A stretch of DNA of 64,000 bases, taken from Ectothiorhodospiraceae bacterium (GTDB taxonomy: Bacteria; Pseudomonadota; Gammaproteobacteria; Nitrococcales; Aquisalimonadaceae). The stretch's first letter is position 1; every line of letters starts with the position of its first letter. Below, one piece after another: positions 16,338-26,350 of this stretch. The notes beneath the pieces are model-generated. The model saw only the letters and a program-made list of their open reading frames with translations. It searched no databases and was not told where the DNA came from. The position numbers were made by a program, and so were the translations under genes. Location of the stretch: positions 31,673 through 95,672 of the forward strand of contig JAFIFV010000043.1 in assembly GCA_020831845.1 (NCBI GenBank). Reading direction: 5' to 3'.

Positions 16338-18998
16338 TCAGACCGATGTGGGGATGGGCTTTTCCGGGTCCAGGCCGTACTTCCTGATGGCCTCGGTCAC
16401 GGCTTTCGCCTCGATCTGGCCGTCATCGGCCAGCGCTTTCAGGGCCGCCACGGTGACGTAGTAGCGGTCCACCTCGAAGAAGCGTCGGAGTTGCTCGCGG
16501 GTATCGGAGCGGCCGAAGCCGTCGGTTCCCAGTACTACGTAGCGACGGTCGTCCATGTGCGGGCGGATCTGCTCCGGGAAGGCGCGCATGTAGTCGCTGG
16601 CGGCGATGGCCGGACCCTTGCGGTTCTTGAGCTTGTCCTGCACCCAGCAGGTGCGCGGCTTCTTGTCCGGGTGCAGCGTGTTCCAGCGTTCCACGGCGAT
16701 GCCGTCCCGGCGCAATTCGGTGAACGAGGGGCAGCTCCAGAGGTCGGCGTCCACCTTCCAGTCCTTCTTCAGCAGCTCGGCGGCTTCCATCACCTCTCGG
16801 AAGATGGTGCCGGAACCCAGCAACTGCACCTTCAGCTTGCCCTTGCCGCCTTCCCTGAACAGGTACATGCCTTTGCGGATGCCTTCCTCGGCGCCCTTGG
16901 GCATGGCGGGCTGGCCGTAGTTCTCGTTCATCATGGTGATGTAGTAGTAGACGTTCTCCTGCTCCTGGTACATGCGGCGCAGGCCGTCGTGGATCACCAC
17001 CGCCATTTCGTACGGGAAGGTGGGGTCATAGGAGATGCAGTTGGGAATGGTGGCCGAGATCAGGTGGCTGTGGCCGTCCTCGTGCTGCAGGCCCTCGCCA
17101 TTGAGTGTGGTGCGGCCGGCAGTGCCGCCCAGCAGGAAGCCGCGGGCGCGCATGTCGCCGGCGGCCCAGGCCAGATCGCCCACGCGCTGGAAGCCGAACA
17201 TGGAGTAGTAGGCGTAGAACGGAATCATGTTCACGCCGTGGTTGCTGTAGGCCGTGCCGGCGGCGATCCAGGAACTCATGGCGCCGGCTTCGTTGATGCC
17301 TTCCTGCAGGATCTGGCCGTCCTTGCTCTCCTTGTACAGCATCAACTGGTCGGAGTCCTCCGGCTCGTAAAGCTGACCCTTGGAGGCGTAGATCCCCATT
17401 TGCCGGAAAAGCCCTTCCATGCCGAAGGTGCGCGCTTCGTCAGGCACGATGGGAACGATGTGCTTTGCCAGCTCCTTGTCCCGGGCAAGGATCGCCAGGA
17501 TGCGCACGAACGCCATGGTGGTGGACATCTCGCGGTCGCCGGAGTCCTTCAGCAGCAGATCGAAGGCGGACAGCTCTGGTATTTTCAGGGGCTTGGCGTC
17601 GGTGCGGCGTTGCGGCAGATAGCCGCCGAGAGCCTTGCGTCGTTCCTTCAGGTACTTGATTTCCGGGCTGTCGTCGGCGGGTTTGTAGAACGGCGTTTTT
17701 TCCAGCTGGTCGTCGGGGACCGGGATGTCGAAGCGGTCGCGGAATTCCTTCAGGGCGTCCAGCGCCATCTTCTTCTGCTGGTGGGTGATGTTCTGCCCTT
17801 CGCCGGATCTGCCCATGCCGTAGCCCTTGACCGTCTTCGCGAGAATGACGGTGGGCTGGTCCTTGGTGTTCACCGCGGTGTGGTAGGCGGCATACACCTT
17901 GTGCGGGTCGTGCCCGCCCCTGGACAGGCGCGCGATGTCCTCGTCGGACATATTGGACACCATGTCCTTGAGCTCCGGATACTTGCCGAAGAAGTGCTCG
18001 CGGGTGTAGGCGCCGCCCTTGGCCTTGAAGTTCTGGTACTCGCCGTCGACGCACTCTTCCATGCGCTTGCGTAGCAGGCCCTTCTCGTCCTTGGCCAGCA
18101 GCGCGTCCCAGCCGGAGCCCCAGACCACTTTCAACACGTTCCAGCCGGCGCCGCGGAACTCGCCTTCCAGTTCCTGGATGATCTTGCCGTTGCCGCGCAC
18201 CGGGCCGTCCAGCCTCTGCAGGTTGCAGTTGACCACGAACACCAGGTTATCCAGCCCCTCGCGGGCAGCCAGGCCGATGGCGCCGAGGGATTCCGGCTCG
18301 TCCATCTCGCCATCCCCCATGAAGGCCCAGACCTTGCGGTTGCCCATGTCGATCACGCCGCGGTCGTGCAGGTATTTCATGAACCGCGCCTGGTAGATGG
18401 CCATGATCGGCCCCAGACCCATGGAAACGGTGGGGAACTGCCAGTACTCCGGCATCAGCCAGGGGTGCGGGTAGGAGGTGATGCCGATTCCACCGACGTC
18501 CTGGCGGAAACCGCGCAGCTGCTCTTCGGTCAGCCGTCCCTCAAGGAACGAGCGCGCATAGATGCCCGGGGCGGAGTGGCCCTGAATGAACACCATGTCG
18601 CCGCCGTGGTCCTCACAGGGCGCATGCCAGAAGTGGTTGAAGCCGACGTCGTAGAGCGTGGCGCTAGACGCAAAGCTGGCGATATGGCCGCCGATGCCTT
18701 CGCGTTCCTTGTTGGCCTGGAGAACCATCGCCATGGCGTTCCAGCGGATGATGGAGCGCAGCTGCCATTCCAGGGCATGATCGCCGGGGGAGCGCTGCTC
18801 CATGTGCGGGGGGATGGTATTGAGGTAAGCGGTGGTGGCCTTGAACGGTATGTGTCCACCGCGGCGCCGGGCCTTGTCCACCAGCGATTCCAGCAGGAAG
18901 TGCGCCCGTTCCGGGCCTTCTTCCTCGATCACCGCCTCCAGTGCGTCAATCCATTCCCGGGTTTCCTGCGGATCCACATCCTCCGGTCTTTCAGCCAT
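16338..18998 (-). CDS. aceE: pyruvate dehydrogenase E1 component, homodimeric type
   Basis: E1 decarboxylates pyruvate with thiamine diphosphate and reductively acetylates E2. The length of 886 residues is that of the alpha2 type. The thiamine diphosphate motif begins GDGEMDEPES and continues to VNCNLQRLDGP; other conserved patches are SMGLGPIMAIYQARFMKYL, DHALEWQLRSIIRWNAMAMV and LLGGTAGRTTLNGEGLQHED. It is first in the operon aceE-aceF-lpd, with 51 bp to aceF. The promoter should lie in the 314-bp gap upstream. A 746-codon open frame on the opposite strand (15834-18074) is a composition shadow. Confidence 0.97.
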   Translation of the reverse strand: MAERPEDVDPQETREWIDALEAVIEEEGPERAHFLLESLVDKARRRGGHIPFKATTAYLNTIPPHMEQRSPGDHALEWQLRSIIRWNAMAMVLQANKEREGIGGHIASFASSATLYDVGFNHFWHAPCEDHGGDMVFIQGHSAPGIYARSFLEGRLTEEQLRGFRQDVGGIGITSYPHPWLMPEYWQFPTVSMGLGPIMAIYQARFMKYLHDRGVIDMGNRKVWAFMGDGEMDEPESLGAIGLAAREGLDNLVFVVNCNLQRLDGPVRGNGKIIQELEGEFRGAGWNVLKVVWGSGWDALLAKDEKGLLRKRMEECVDGEYQNFKAKGGAYTREHFFGKYPELKDMVSNMSDEDIARLSRGGHDPHKVYAAYHTAVNTKDQPTVILAKTVKGYGMGRSGEGQNITHQQKKMALDALKEFRDRFDIPVPDDQLEKTPFYKPADDSPEIKYLKERRKALGGYLPQRRTDAKPLKIPELSAFDLLLKDSGDREMSTTMAFVRILAILARDKELAKHIVPIVPDEARTFGMEGLFRQMGIYASKGQLYEPEDSDQLMLYKESKDGQILQEGINEAGAMSSWIAAGTAYSNHGVNMIPFYAYYSMFGFQRVGDLAWAAGDMRARGFLLGGTAGRTTLNGEGLQHEDGHSHLISATIPNCISYDPTFPYEMAVVIHDGLRRMYQEQENVYYYITMMNENYGQPAMPKGAEEGIRKGMYLFREGGKGKLKVQLLGSGTIFREVMEAAELLKKDWKVDADLWSCPSFTELRRDGIAVERWNTLHPDKKPRTCWVQDKLKNRKGPAIAASDYMRAFPEQIRPHMDDRRYVVLGTDGFGRSDTREQLRRFFEVDRYYVTVAALKALADDGQIEAKAVTEAIRKYGLDPEKPIPTSV

Positions 18999-19312
18999 TG
19001 CTACACCTCGTGGGTTCTGGGCGAAAAACGCCTGCCGCGGGAATTTTGTTCCCGGGACAGAAAAGCTTCTTCTTGTGGAGGCGACCGGTGGCCGCCGTCA
19101 GAGGCTCACTGTCTGTTCGCCACCGTTTGCCTCTGTTTCAAGCCTAGCCCGCCTTTCCACCTTTTGGGTGGATGGCGCACCGGGAACCAAGCATAACGCG
19201 GCTACGGAGCAGACGTCACTGTATGGCAATGCGATCGCCCATGAGAAATATTCATGCCGCGGCTGTCTGTCTGCAGCTGCGGGGAACGGATATCCCGGGA
19301 TGGATCAGCCCT
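18999..19312. other. 314-bp upstream region of aceE
   Basis: There is no gene here. It holds two short inverted repeats, CGGGAA TTTTG TTCCCG near 19039-19055 and CCACC TTTT GGGTGG near 19159-19173. It should contain the aceE promoter on the minus strand. I see no convincing PdhR operator and no confident -35/-10 pair. Confidence 0.45.
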
Positions 19313-19954
19313 TCAGGGGCTGTTGCTGTGGTGGTTGTTGTGGTTGTGGTTGTGGTTGTTGTTGGGCTGTCCGGTGGACATGCCGGCCGTCACGGCGAAG
19401 CGCATGGCGGCATCCATGGTCATGTCGACGGGCTCCACCTGTTCGGCGGGCAGTATGAGGGTGTAGCCACCGATCTGGTAGCTCATGGGCATGTAGACGG
19501 CGATTTCCCCCTTGCCGCCCAGCTTGTCGGGCAGGCCCTCGAAATCCGTTCGGGTCACGAAGCCCAGCAGGCGGCCCCTGGTCTCGCCCAGGGTCACCGT
19601 CACCATGACCACTTGGCTGGCCTGGTCCTGGTTGGTCCGGCGCACGAAATCCATCAGGTCCTGCACGGCACCGTAGATTATCTTCACGCCGGGCAGTCGC
19701 TGCATCACGCCTTCGGCCCAGCCGAAGACGGCCTGGAACACGTAGGCCTGAAGCAGGAAGCCCAGCAGAAAGATCACCCCGATGCCCACCGCCAGACCCA
19801 GGCCGGGGAAGTAGAAGGGCAGCAGCGCGGCGACCACCGGGCCGAACACGCTTTCCGCGAGGCTGGCCAGCCAGTAGATCAGGTAGAGCGTGACCACGAT
19901 GGGGAGGATGGCCGCCAGGCCCTTGAGGAACGTCTTGGAGAGAAACCGTGTCAT
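19313..19954 (-). CDS. DUF502 family inner-membrane protein with His/Asn-rich tail
   Basis: A 213-residue DUF502 protein. Two hydrophobic segments (about 10-33 and 50-75) should span the inner membrane, followed by a cytoplasmic or periplasmic beta-rich domain (VMVTVTLGETRGRLLGFVTR, then GEIAVYMPMSYQIGGYTLIL). The family has no established function. The C-terminus is unusual: about 17 residues, PNNNHNHNHNNHHSNSP, encoded by a GTTGTG-type simple repeat, which could bind metal or simply be an unstable microsatellite product. It is last in the minus-strand run from dprA to this gene, 45 bp after the DUF4197 gene. Confidence 0.88.
   Translation of the reverse strand: MTRFLSKTFLKGLAAILPIVVTLYLIYWLASLAESVFGPVVAALLPFYFPGLGLAVGIGVIFLLGFLLQAYVFQAVFGWAEGVMQRLPGVKIIYGAVQDLMDFVRRTNQDQASQVVMVTVTLGETRGRLLGFVTRTDFEGLPDKLGGKGEIAVYMPMSYQIGGYTLILPAEQVEPVDMTMDAAMRFAVTAGMSTGQPNNNHNHNHNNHHSNSP
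19321..19365. repeat. GTTGTG/GGTTGT simple-sequence tract inside the DUF502 gene
   Basis: About 45 bases made almost only of G and T (GTGGTTGTTG TGGTTGTGGT...), with a 6-base period of GTTGTG in the centre. It encodes the His/Asn tail on the minus strand. Gain or loss of 6-base units would change tail length without shifting the frame. Confidence 0.8.
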
Positions 19955-19999
19955 TGCAGTGATTCCCTGTGCCTGTGACTAACCGCGTGCGGTTGGGGT

Positions 20000-20713
20000 C
20001 TAGCCGCCGAAGACGTCGCGCAGCAATTGCGTCGTGCGGGCTACCGGGTCCTCGCGGATGCGTTCCTCTTCCCGGGCCAGGACAGTGAACAGGCCGTCCA
20101 GCGCCTGCTCGGTGACATAGGCGTCCAGATCGGTCTGCAGCGGCTGCACCAGCGGCAGCCGGTTCCAGGCCTGGGTGAGCTGACGATAGTAATCGTAGCC
20201 GTTCACGGCGTTCAGGCGGCTGGCGACGATAGGCCGGTAGCGTTCGCGCAACTCGCTTTCGGATTGGCCGCGCAGATAGCGGGTGGCGGCGTCCGGTCCG
20301 CCGGTGAACACCGCTTGCACATCGCGGGGGCGCATGTCGGAAATCGCGTTGACGAAAATGGCCCTGGCTTCAGCAGCGGCCTGTTCGGCGGCGCGGTTCA
20401 TGGCCACTTCCAGCTCATCCACCTGCCGGCCAAGGCCCAGTTGCCGTAGCCTGCCGCTGGCCGATTGCAATTCCTGCGGCAGGGCGATGCGGATGGCTTC
20501 GTCGGCCAGATAACCATCCACCCGGTTGGTCTGCGCGACGGTCCGGTCGGTGCCCACACGCAGTGCCTCGCGCAGCGCGGCCTCCACGCGACTATCACCG
20601 TTATCCGCGCTACGGCTGCTGCGTTCGCTACTCTCGGTGGGCAGCAGCACGCATCCGCCGAGCAGCAAGATCAGCGCGAGCAGGCCGGGGAAGGCGAAAC
20701 GTCCTGGGGTCAT
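20000..20713 (-). CDS. DUF4197 family lipoprotein
   Basis: A 237-residue protein. The N-terminal hydrophobic run with lipobox LLLGGC (Cys near 21) predicts a lipoprotein. The mature part fits DUF4197: VEAALREALRVGTDRTV near the start, a central segment containing DMRPRDVQAVFTGGPDAATR, then a C-terminal VTEQALDGLFTVLAREEERI with RTTQLLRDVFG. The family function is unknown. It lies between hemF (35 bp) and the DUF502 gene on the same strand, and may be part of that operon. Confidence 0.88.
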   Translation of the reverse strand: MTPGRFAFPGLLALILLLGGCVLLPTESSERSSRSADNGDSRVEAALREALRVGTDRTVAQTNRVDGYLADEAIRIALPQELQSASGRLRQLGLGRQVDELEVAMNRAAEQAAAEARAIFVNAISDMRPRDVQAVFTGGPDAATRYLRGQSESELRERYRPIVASRLNAVNGYDYYRQLTQAWNRLPLVQPLQTDLDAYVTEQALDGLFTVLAREEERIREDPVARTTQLLRDVFGG

Positions 20714-20748
20714 GTGCGTTCTCCCTTGTCGTTGTCGCCGGCGATGGA

Positions 20749-22241
<1,493 letters not shown>

Positions 22242-22245
22242 GACC

Positions 22246-24567
22246 TCAGGTCTTCGCTGTGCGTTTCTTCGGTGCCGCCTTGCGACGGGCCTTGCGCTCC
22301 GGGGCCTTGGCCAGCAGATCCTTGCAGGTTTCCAGCGTCAGCTTGTCCGGCTCCTCGCCCTTCGGGATCTTGGCGTTCTTCTTGCCGTCGGTGATGTACG
22401 GCCCGTAACGACCGCGCAGCACCTGAATGCCTTCCTGCTTGAAGTCCTGGATCACCCGGTTGGCATCCGCTTCCTTTTTCTCGGCAATCAATTCCTTCGC
22501 CCGTTCCAGTTCGATGGTGTACGGGTCGTCGTCGCGGATGGAAACGTACTTCGAACCGAATTTCACGTACGGACCAAAACGGCCGATGTTGACCTGGATT
22601 TTCTCGCCTTCCTCGGTCTCGCCCAGTTCGCGTGGCAGTTCGAACAGCACCAGCGCCTCTTCCAGCGTGATGGTGTCCATTTTCTGCCCTGGGCGCAGAC
22701 CGGCGAACTTCGGCTTCTCCGCATCATCCTTGGTGCCGATCTGCACGAAGGGGCCGTAGCGGCCGACGCGGACCTGCACCGGCTTGCCGCTCTTGGGGTC
22801 GGTACCCAGTTCCCGCGCCTGCACGACCTCCTCGCGAGAGATGTCCTTCTTCTCATCGACAGTGGCCTTGAACGGATCCCAGAACTGCTTCAGCAGGGGC
22901 ACCCACTCCTTCTCGCCCAGGGACACCTGGTCGAGCTCATCCTCCAGTCGCGCGGTGAAGTCGTAATCCACGTACTGCGTGAAATGATCGGTTAAGAACT
23001 TGTTTACTACCCGACCGACCGACGTGGGCTTGAAGCGGCGGTTCTCCAGGATCACGTACTCGCGATTGGTCAGCGTGGAGATGATACTGGCATAGGTGGA
23101 CGGACGGCCGATACCGTATTCCTCCAGCGCCCGCACCAGGCTGGCCTCGCTGTACCGGGGCGGGGGCTCGGTGAAATGCTGTTCCGGCCGGATTTTCTCC
23201 AGCGCCACCACGTCGCCTTCTTCCATCGGGGGCAGGATGCGGTCGTTGTTGTCCGCCTTGGCGTCGTCGACGCCTTCCTGGTAGACGGCCATGAAGCCGG
23301 GGTCGGCGATGGTGGAGCCGGTGGCCCGGAACACGTTGCCCTCGCCGCAGGAGAGATCCACGGCCACGGTGTTGATCGTGGCGTGAATCATCTGGCAGGC
23401 GACGGCACGTTTCCATACCAGATCGTACAGGCGGAATTGCTCGTCACTGAGGAAGCGCTTGACCTCGTCCGGGTGGCGTGCCGCCGAGGTGGGGCGTACG
23501 GCCTCATGCGCTTCCTGTGCGTTCTTGGCCTTGGTCTTGTAGCTTTGCGGTGTTTCCGGCACTTTCTCCTTGCCGAAGCGCTCCGCGATGACGCCTCGGA
23601 TTTCCTGCACCGCTTCGCCTGCCAGGCTCACCGAGTCGGTACGCATGTAGGTGATCAGGCCCACGGTGCCGCCGCCGACGTCGATCCCCTCGTACAACTG
23701 CTGCGCCACGCGCATCGTGCGCTGGGCTCCGAAGCCGAGCTTGCGGGAGGCTTCCTGCTGCAACGTGGAGGTGGTGAAAGGTGGCGCTGGGTTGCGGCGG
23801 CGCTGCTTGCGTTCCACCTTGATGACGGCGAGACCGTCCCGGCCTTCCGCGCTCAGCACCTTCTCCACTTCCGTGGCCCGGGTTTCGTTGTCGATGGTGA
23901 ACTGTTCTATCTTCTCGCCGCGGAAGTAGGACAGCTTGGCCTGGAAATCCTGGGTATCCTTCTTCAGGTCGGACTCGATGGTCCAGTATTCCCGGGGCTT
24001 GAAGGCCTCGATTTCCAGCTCGCGCTCGACGATCATCCGTAGCGCGGGGGACTGCACCCGTCCCGCCGACAGCCCGCCATGGATCTTCCTCCACAGCAAT
24101 GGCGAGAGGTTGAAACCCACCAGATAATCCAGCGCCCGGCGTGCCTGCTGGGCGTTGACCAGGTCCATCGACAGGTCCCGGGCGTTGTCGATGGCCTCCT
24201 TGATGGCGCGCTGGGTGATCTCGTGGAAAACCACCCGCCGCACCGGCTTTTCCTTCAGCAGGCCGCGTTCCTCCAGCAGCTCGAACAGGTGCCAGGAAAT
24301 CGCCGCGCCTTCGCGGTCGGGGTCAGTGGCCAGGTACAGCGCGTCAGCGTCCTTCAACGCCTTGGCAATGGCATCCACATGCTTCTTGTTGCGATCGATC
24401 ACCGTGTACTTCATGGCGAACCCGTTGTCCGGATCCACCGCACCTTCCTTGGGGACGAGGTCGCGGACGTGGCCGTACGACGCCATCACCTGGAACTCCT
24501 TGCCCAGGTATTTGTTGATGGTCTTGGCCTTGGCCGGCGACTCGACGATGACGAGTGACTTGCTCAT
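22246..24567 (-). CDS. topA: DNA topoisomerase I (type IA)
   Basis: TopA relaxes negatively supercoiled DNA. Its 773 residues comprise a TOPRIM domain (SLVIVESPAKAKTINKYLG, DPDREGAAISWHL) and the type IA core with the catalytic Tyr in LITYMRTDSV. The C-terminal part has no cysteine zinc ribbons. Instead it has three short repeats of the Toprim_C type (VGRYGPFVQIG, IGRFGPYVKFG, RGRYGPYITDG) and a basic tail ending KKRTAKT. E. coli TopA is longer (about 865) and has zinc fingers, so DNA capture is arranged differently here. It is in the run dprA-smg-topA-tsaC-hemF. Confidence 0.97.
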   Translation of the reverse strand: MSKSLVIVESPAKAKTINKYLGKEFQVMASYGHVRDLVPKEGAVDPDNGFAMKYTVIDRNKKHVDAIAKALKDADALYLATDPDREGAAISWHLFELLEERGLLKEKPVRRVVFHEITQRAIKEAIDNARDLSMDLVNAQQARRALDYLVGFNLSPLLWRKIHGGLSAGRVQSPALRMIVERELEIEAFKPREYWTIESDLKKDTQDFQAKLSYFRGEKIEQFTIDNETRATEVEKVLSAEGRDGLAVIKVERKQRRRNPAPPFTTSTLQQEASRKLGFGAQRTMRVAQQLYEGIDVGGGTVGLITYMRTDSVSLAGEAVQEIRGVIAERFGKEKVPETPQSYKTKAKNAQEAHEAVRPTSAARHPDEVKRFLSDEQFRLYDLVWKRAVACQMIHATINTVAVDLSCGEGNVFRATGSTIADPGFMAVYQEGVDDAKADNNDRILPPMEEGDVVALEKIRPEQHFTEPPPRYSEASLVRALEEYGIGRPSTYASIISTLTNREYVILENRRFKPTSVGRVVNKFLTDHFTQYVDYDFTARLEDELDQVSLGEKEWVPLLKQFWDPFKATVDEKKDISREEVVQARELGTDPKSGKPVQVRVGRYGPFVQIGTKDDAEKPKFAGLRPGQKMDTITLEEALVLFELPRELGETEEGEKIQVNIGRFGPYVKFGSKYVSIRDDDPYTIELERAKELIAEKKEADANRVIQDFKQEGIQVLRGRYGPYITDGKKNAKIPKGEEPDKLTLETCKDLLAKAPERKARRKAAPKKRTAKT

Positions 24568-24686
24568 ATGTTTGCCAGTGGTTGCCAGTTACCGCGCACG
24601 GTCTGTAAGGGCGCGTGAGTATCCGAGGCCCGCAGCGCGGGCCGTTCCGATCGGCTGCAAGTTTGGCAGGCGAGGCAGGCGGGAGT

Positions 24687-25160
24687 TCAGTGCACCAGAT
24701 GAACCGGATTTTCGAACAGCAGGTTTTCCATCCACGCGTAGGCCTCTTCCTGACCGGGCTGATTGTACAGAACCATCAGCGAGACCCACTTGACCAGATC
24801 CAGGTCGGTCTCTTCCTCTTCCAGCGCCATCAACCGTTCGATGATCACCTCGCGGCTGGCGGGGCCGAGGACTCCGGCTTGCTCGAGAAACAGGATAAAG
24901 CCCCGGCTTTCCGTGTCCAGCTTCGCCTGCTCGTCGTCGGTGAACAGGCGGATGGCACGGCTTTCCTCCATCAGGCCGTGCGGCAGGTCCCTGGACTGCG
25001 TCAACGCGTCCAGCCAGTCGAAGGCCTTGCGGATCTCCACCTGGTGGAAGCCGGCGTCGAACAGTTCGGATTCCAGGGATTCCCGATCCGGTTGGGGTTC
25101 GTCGTCATAGATATAGTTTTCGAACAGGTACATCAGGACGTCGAACACATTTTCTTTCAT
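24687..25160 (-). CDS. smg: Smg (DUF494) family protein
   Basis: A 157-residue protein. The start MKENVFDVLMYLFENYIYDD is the invariant N-terminus of the Smg family, and I moved the start from 25181 to 25160 to match it. The protein is acidic and helical (DLVKWVSLMVLYNQPGQEEA, ENLLFENPVHLVH). Its function is not established, but it is constantly found between dprA and topA in gammaproteobacteria. The ATG overlaps the dprA stop by 4 bp, indicating coupling. Confidence 0.93.
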   Translation of the reverse strand: MKENVFDVLMYLFENYIYDDEPQPDRESLESELFDAGFHQVEIRKAFDWLDALTQSRDLPHGLMEESRAIRLFTDDEQAKLDTESRGFILFLEQAGVLGPASREVIIERLMALEEEETDLDLVKWVSLMVLYNQPGQEEAYAWMENLLFENPVHLVH

Positions 25161-26272
25161 TTGCGGTCCTCTGGCCGACACCGGGCGTAACGACCGCCGG
25201 GCATGGCAGTGACGTGGCCTTGCAACTCGAGTATGAGCAGGATGGAGGAAACGGCTTCGGGCGTCAATCCGGTGCGCTGCAACACTGTGTCGAGCGTCAC
25301 AGGATCATAGCCCAGGGCGTCCATGACCTGGGCATGTTCCGCGTCCGGGGTCTGCTGGCTGGTGCTTTCCTCTGCTTCCCCCGGGATATCCGGCAGCGCC
25401 AGTTGGCCGGGAAGTTCCTCCAGAATGTCGGCGGCCTGTTCCACCAGTTTCGCGTGGCCGCGGCGGATCAGCGCATGGCAGCCCTTGGCGAGCGGGTTGT
25501 GAATGGAGCCGGGAATCGCGAACACCTCGCGACCGTGTTCCAACGCGTAGCGGGCGGTGATCAACGACCCGCTGCGCAGGCTGGCTTCCACCACCAGGAC
25601 GCCGACACCCAGGCCGCTGATGATGCGGTTGCGCCGCGGGAAGTGGTCCGGCCGCGCGGTCACGCCGGTGGGAAACTCGGTGACGATGGCGCCCATCGCG
25701 GCGATGCGCTTCGCCAGTTCGCGGTTGCTTGAGGGGTAGATGCGGTCCGGCCCGGTGCCAGTGACGGCGATGGTGTAGCCGTCGGCGTCCAGGGCCCCTT
25801 GGTGGGCGGCGGTATCCACTCCCTGGGCGAGACCACTGGTGATCACCAGGCCAGAGCGGGCCAGGTAGGCGGCGAAGTCGCGCGCACTCTGGCGTCCTCC
25901 GGCCGTGGGGCGGCGACTGCCCACGATTCCGATCTGGGGGAAGGACAGCAGTTCCGGGTCCCCGACCACGAACAGCAGTGGCGGTGGATTGGGTATCTCC
26001 CGCAGGCGCTTGGGATAGTGGTGAGATGCCGGCGTGAGGATGTGGTGGTGTGGCGAGGCTTCTTCCCAGGCAAGATCCCGTTCCACGCCGGCGTCGTCCG
26101 GGGCGGTCAGGCCCTCCACGGTAGGCGCGTCCAGTTTGAGCTGCCCCCAGCCGCGCCGCCCGGCGGCGAACACCGCCCCGGGGTCACCGAAGCGTTCAAG
26201 CAGTTGCTGGAACACGCTGGGTCCGATGCCGGGCACTCGCCAGAGAGCGAGCCAGTCACGGAGTTGGGGCAT
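25157..26272 (-). CDS. dprA: DNA-processing protein DprA (Smf)
   Basis: DprA loads RecA onto incoming single-stranded DNA in natural transformation and binds ssDNA generally. The 371-residue protein has an N-terminal SAM-like helical region (PGIGPSVFQQLLERFGDPG). The Rossmann fold follows, with VGSRRPTAGGRQSARDFA and SGLAQGVDTAAHQGAL as the ssDNA-binding signature, then TGPDRIYPSSN and the ITARYALEHGREVFAIPGS region. A C-terminal winged helix (LDTVLQRTGLTPEAVSSILL) completes it. It is the first gene of the run to hemF. Whether the cell is competent cannot be concluded. Confidence 0.95.
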   Translation of the reverse strand: MPQLRDWLALWRVPGIGPSVFQQLLERFGDPGAVFAAGRRGWGQLKLDAPTVEGLTAPDDAGVERDLAWEEASPHHHILTPASHHYPKRLREIPNPPPLLFVVGDPELLSFPQIGIVGSRRPTAGGRQSARDFAAYLARSGLVITSGLAQGVDTAAHQGALDADGYTIAVTGTGPDRIYPSSNRELAKRIAAMGAIVTEFPTGVTARPDHFPRRNRIISGLGVGVLVVEASLRSGSLITARYALEHGREVFAIPGSIHNPLAKGCHALIRRGHAKLVEQAADILEELPGQLALPDIPGEAEESTSQQTPDAEHAQVMDALGYDPVTLDTVLQRTGLTPEAVSSILLILELQGHVTAMPGGRYARCRPEDRK

Positions 26273-26305
26273 GATGCATTAGCTATGGTCGCCGGTGAAA
26301 ACGGC

Positions 26306-26333
26306 GGAACCGGCCCCCAGAGAGGCCGGTTCC
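26306..26333 (-). terminator. intrinsic terminator of the LysM gene
   Basis: GGAACCGGCC / GGCCGGTTCC, a perfect 10-bp stem with an 8-nt loop, starts 18 bp beyond the LysM stop. On the minus strand it is followed by GCCGTTTTCACC, a short U-tract. It separates the LysM gene from dprA. Confidence 0.75.
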
Positions 26334-26350
26334 GGTTCCGCGCGATGATC

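Noticed and set aside
15834-18074. 746-codon plus-strand ORF
   Set aside because: It lies fully antisense to aceE and aceF, which match their families along the whole length. High GC removes stops from the opposite strand. The His/Gly/Val-rich composition is typical of such shadows.
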